44,887 nucleotides of DNA. Origin: Microseira wollei NIES-4236 (GTDB lineage Bacteria; Cyanobacteriota; Cyanobacteriia; Cyanobacteriales; Aerosakkonemataceae). Made by a program: the position numbers and the translations under genes. The first letter of the stretch is position 1. Each line of letters opens with the position of its first letter. Shown one piece after another: positions 44,728 through 44,887 of the stretch. The stretch is from contig NZ_BLAY01000079.1 of NCBI RefSeq assembly GCF_020521235.1, positions 1 to 44,887 on the forward strand, written 5' to 3'. The notes under the pieces are model-generated. The model did not search any database, was not told the DNA's origin, and was given only the letters and a program-made list of their open reading frames with translations.

Positions 44728-44887
44728 GTGGCACAGAAGGATCGATTGGCAGAGATCAACGCCGAACTCAAAGCGGCAAATATCGGCGTGCAGGTGCGCC
44801 AAAGAGGAAATCGCCTATGCTTAAGGGCAACACTACCGCCCCAGCCTGGGAGTGAAGACAAAAAGCCGCATCAACAGCATATAGCGC
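44728..44887 (+). CDS. Site-specific tyrosine recombinase/integrase, N-terminus (cut by window end)
   Basis: From GTG 44728 the frame reads MAQKDRLAEINAELKAANIG then VQVRQRGNRLCLRATLPPQP and runs off the end. This is the arm/core-binding start of cyanobacterial phage-type integrases. The catalytic R-H-R-Y part lies outside the window. It sits 131 bases after the tRNA-His fragment, the standard arrangement of integrase and att site. Confidence 0.75.
   Translation, partial: MAQKDRLAEINAELKAANIGVQVRQRGNRLCLRATLPPQPGSEDKKPHQQHIA

Noticed and set aside
1-44887. CRISPR arrays, rRNA genes, prophage structural genes
   Set aside because: I saw no regularly spaced direct repeats, no rRNA-like stretch and no capsid, tail or terminase genes.

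Overview
The window reads as chromosomal or large-plasmid DNA of a filamentous-type cyanobacterium. The palindrome GCGATCGC (HIP1) and its GATCGC half-sites recur throughout, and the gene families (Uma2/DUF820, DUF1822, DUF928, CHAT-CHASE2, TPR-CHAT, PAP/fibrillin, cyanobacterial two-partner secretion) are typical of that phylum. It is an accessory region full of conflict-type and secretion-type genes, many damaged by point mutations or deletions.

Layout. Positions 1-1107 hold a molybdopterin oxidoreductase cut off by what looks like an insertion-sequence end. Positions 1471-2073 encode an Uma2 nuclease, followed by a MITE-like hairpin repeat. Positions 2.5-15.0 kb form one long minus-strand operon resembling the vWA-MoxR-VMAP NTP-dependent conflict systems: TPR-CHAT protease, partner protein (copy 2), trypsin-like protease, a companion protein, an iSTAND-like inactive P-loop protein with a putative effector-associated domain, a MoxR AAA+ ATPase, a vWA protein and partner protein (copy 1). 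Most junctions overlap by 0-16 bases or lie within a few bases. Positions 15.1-22.5 kb hold a small secreted protein, CHAT fragments, a YbjN-like protein and a plus-strand group (sigma-70-like factor, DUF1822, CHAT-CHASE2, DUF928). Positions 22.5-27.5 kb are a minus-strand two-partner-secretion locus (TPR-CHAT, hemagglutinin fragment, FhaC fragment). Positions 27.5-31.0 kb hold a DUF4407 membrane protein, a coiled-coil partner, a second small secreted protein and more CHAT and DUF1822 debris.

Positions 31.1-38.4 kb carry the most unusual set: an Hsp70/actin-like ATPase, a DUF697-type plus GTPase reading frame, a large HerA/FtsK-like ATPase, a small protein, a metallopeptidase-like protein ending in a Cys-rich tail, a terminator-like hairpin, a DUF692-type multinuclear iron oxidase (MNIO) and an overlapping 129-residue partner. 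I read the last part as a candidate RiPP-type peptide-modification cassette whose precursor-like protein has an unusually large folded N-terminal region. Positions 38.7-44.9 kb hold a SWIM zinc-finger protein, a TnpB element, a PAP/fibrillin protein, a HipA-like kinase with a HIRAN-like partner, a 3' fragment of a tRNA-His gene and the start of a tyrosine integrase.

Two cross-cutting patterns stand out. First, at least ten reading frames are interrupted by single in-frame stops, mostly TAA, while the frame stays open and conserved on both sides; three can be checked against intact homologues inside the window (GAA to TAA, GAG to TAG, CAA to TAA). Second, a bipartite motif TRCATA-N15-YCCGATA occurs five times with identical spacing, upstream of small secreted proteins, the YbjN-like gene and gene remnants of the CHAT/DUF1822 families. 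It is a candidate promoter or operator for one regulon, possibly read by the sigma-like factor encoded nearby.
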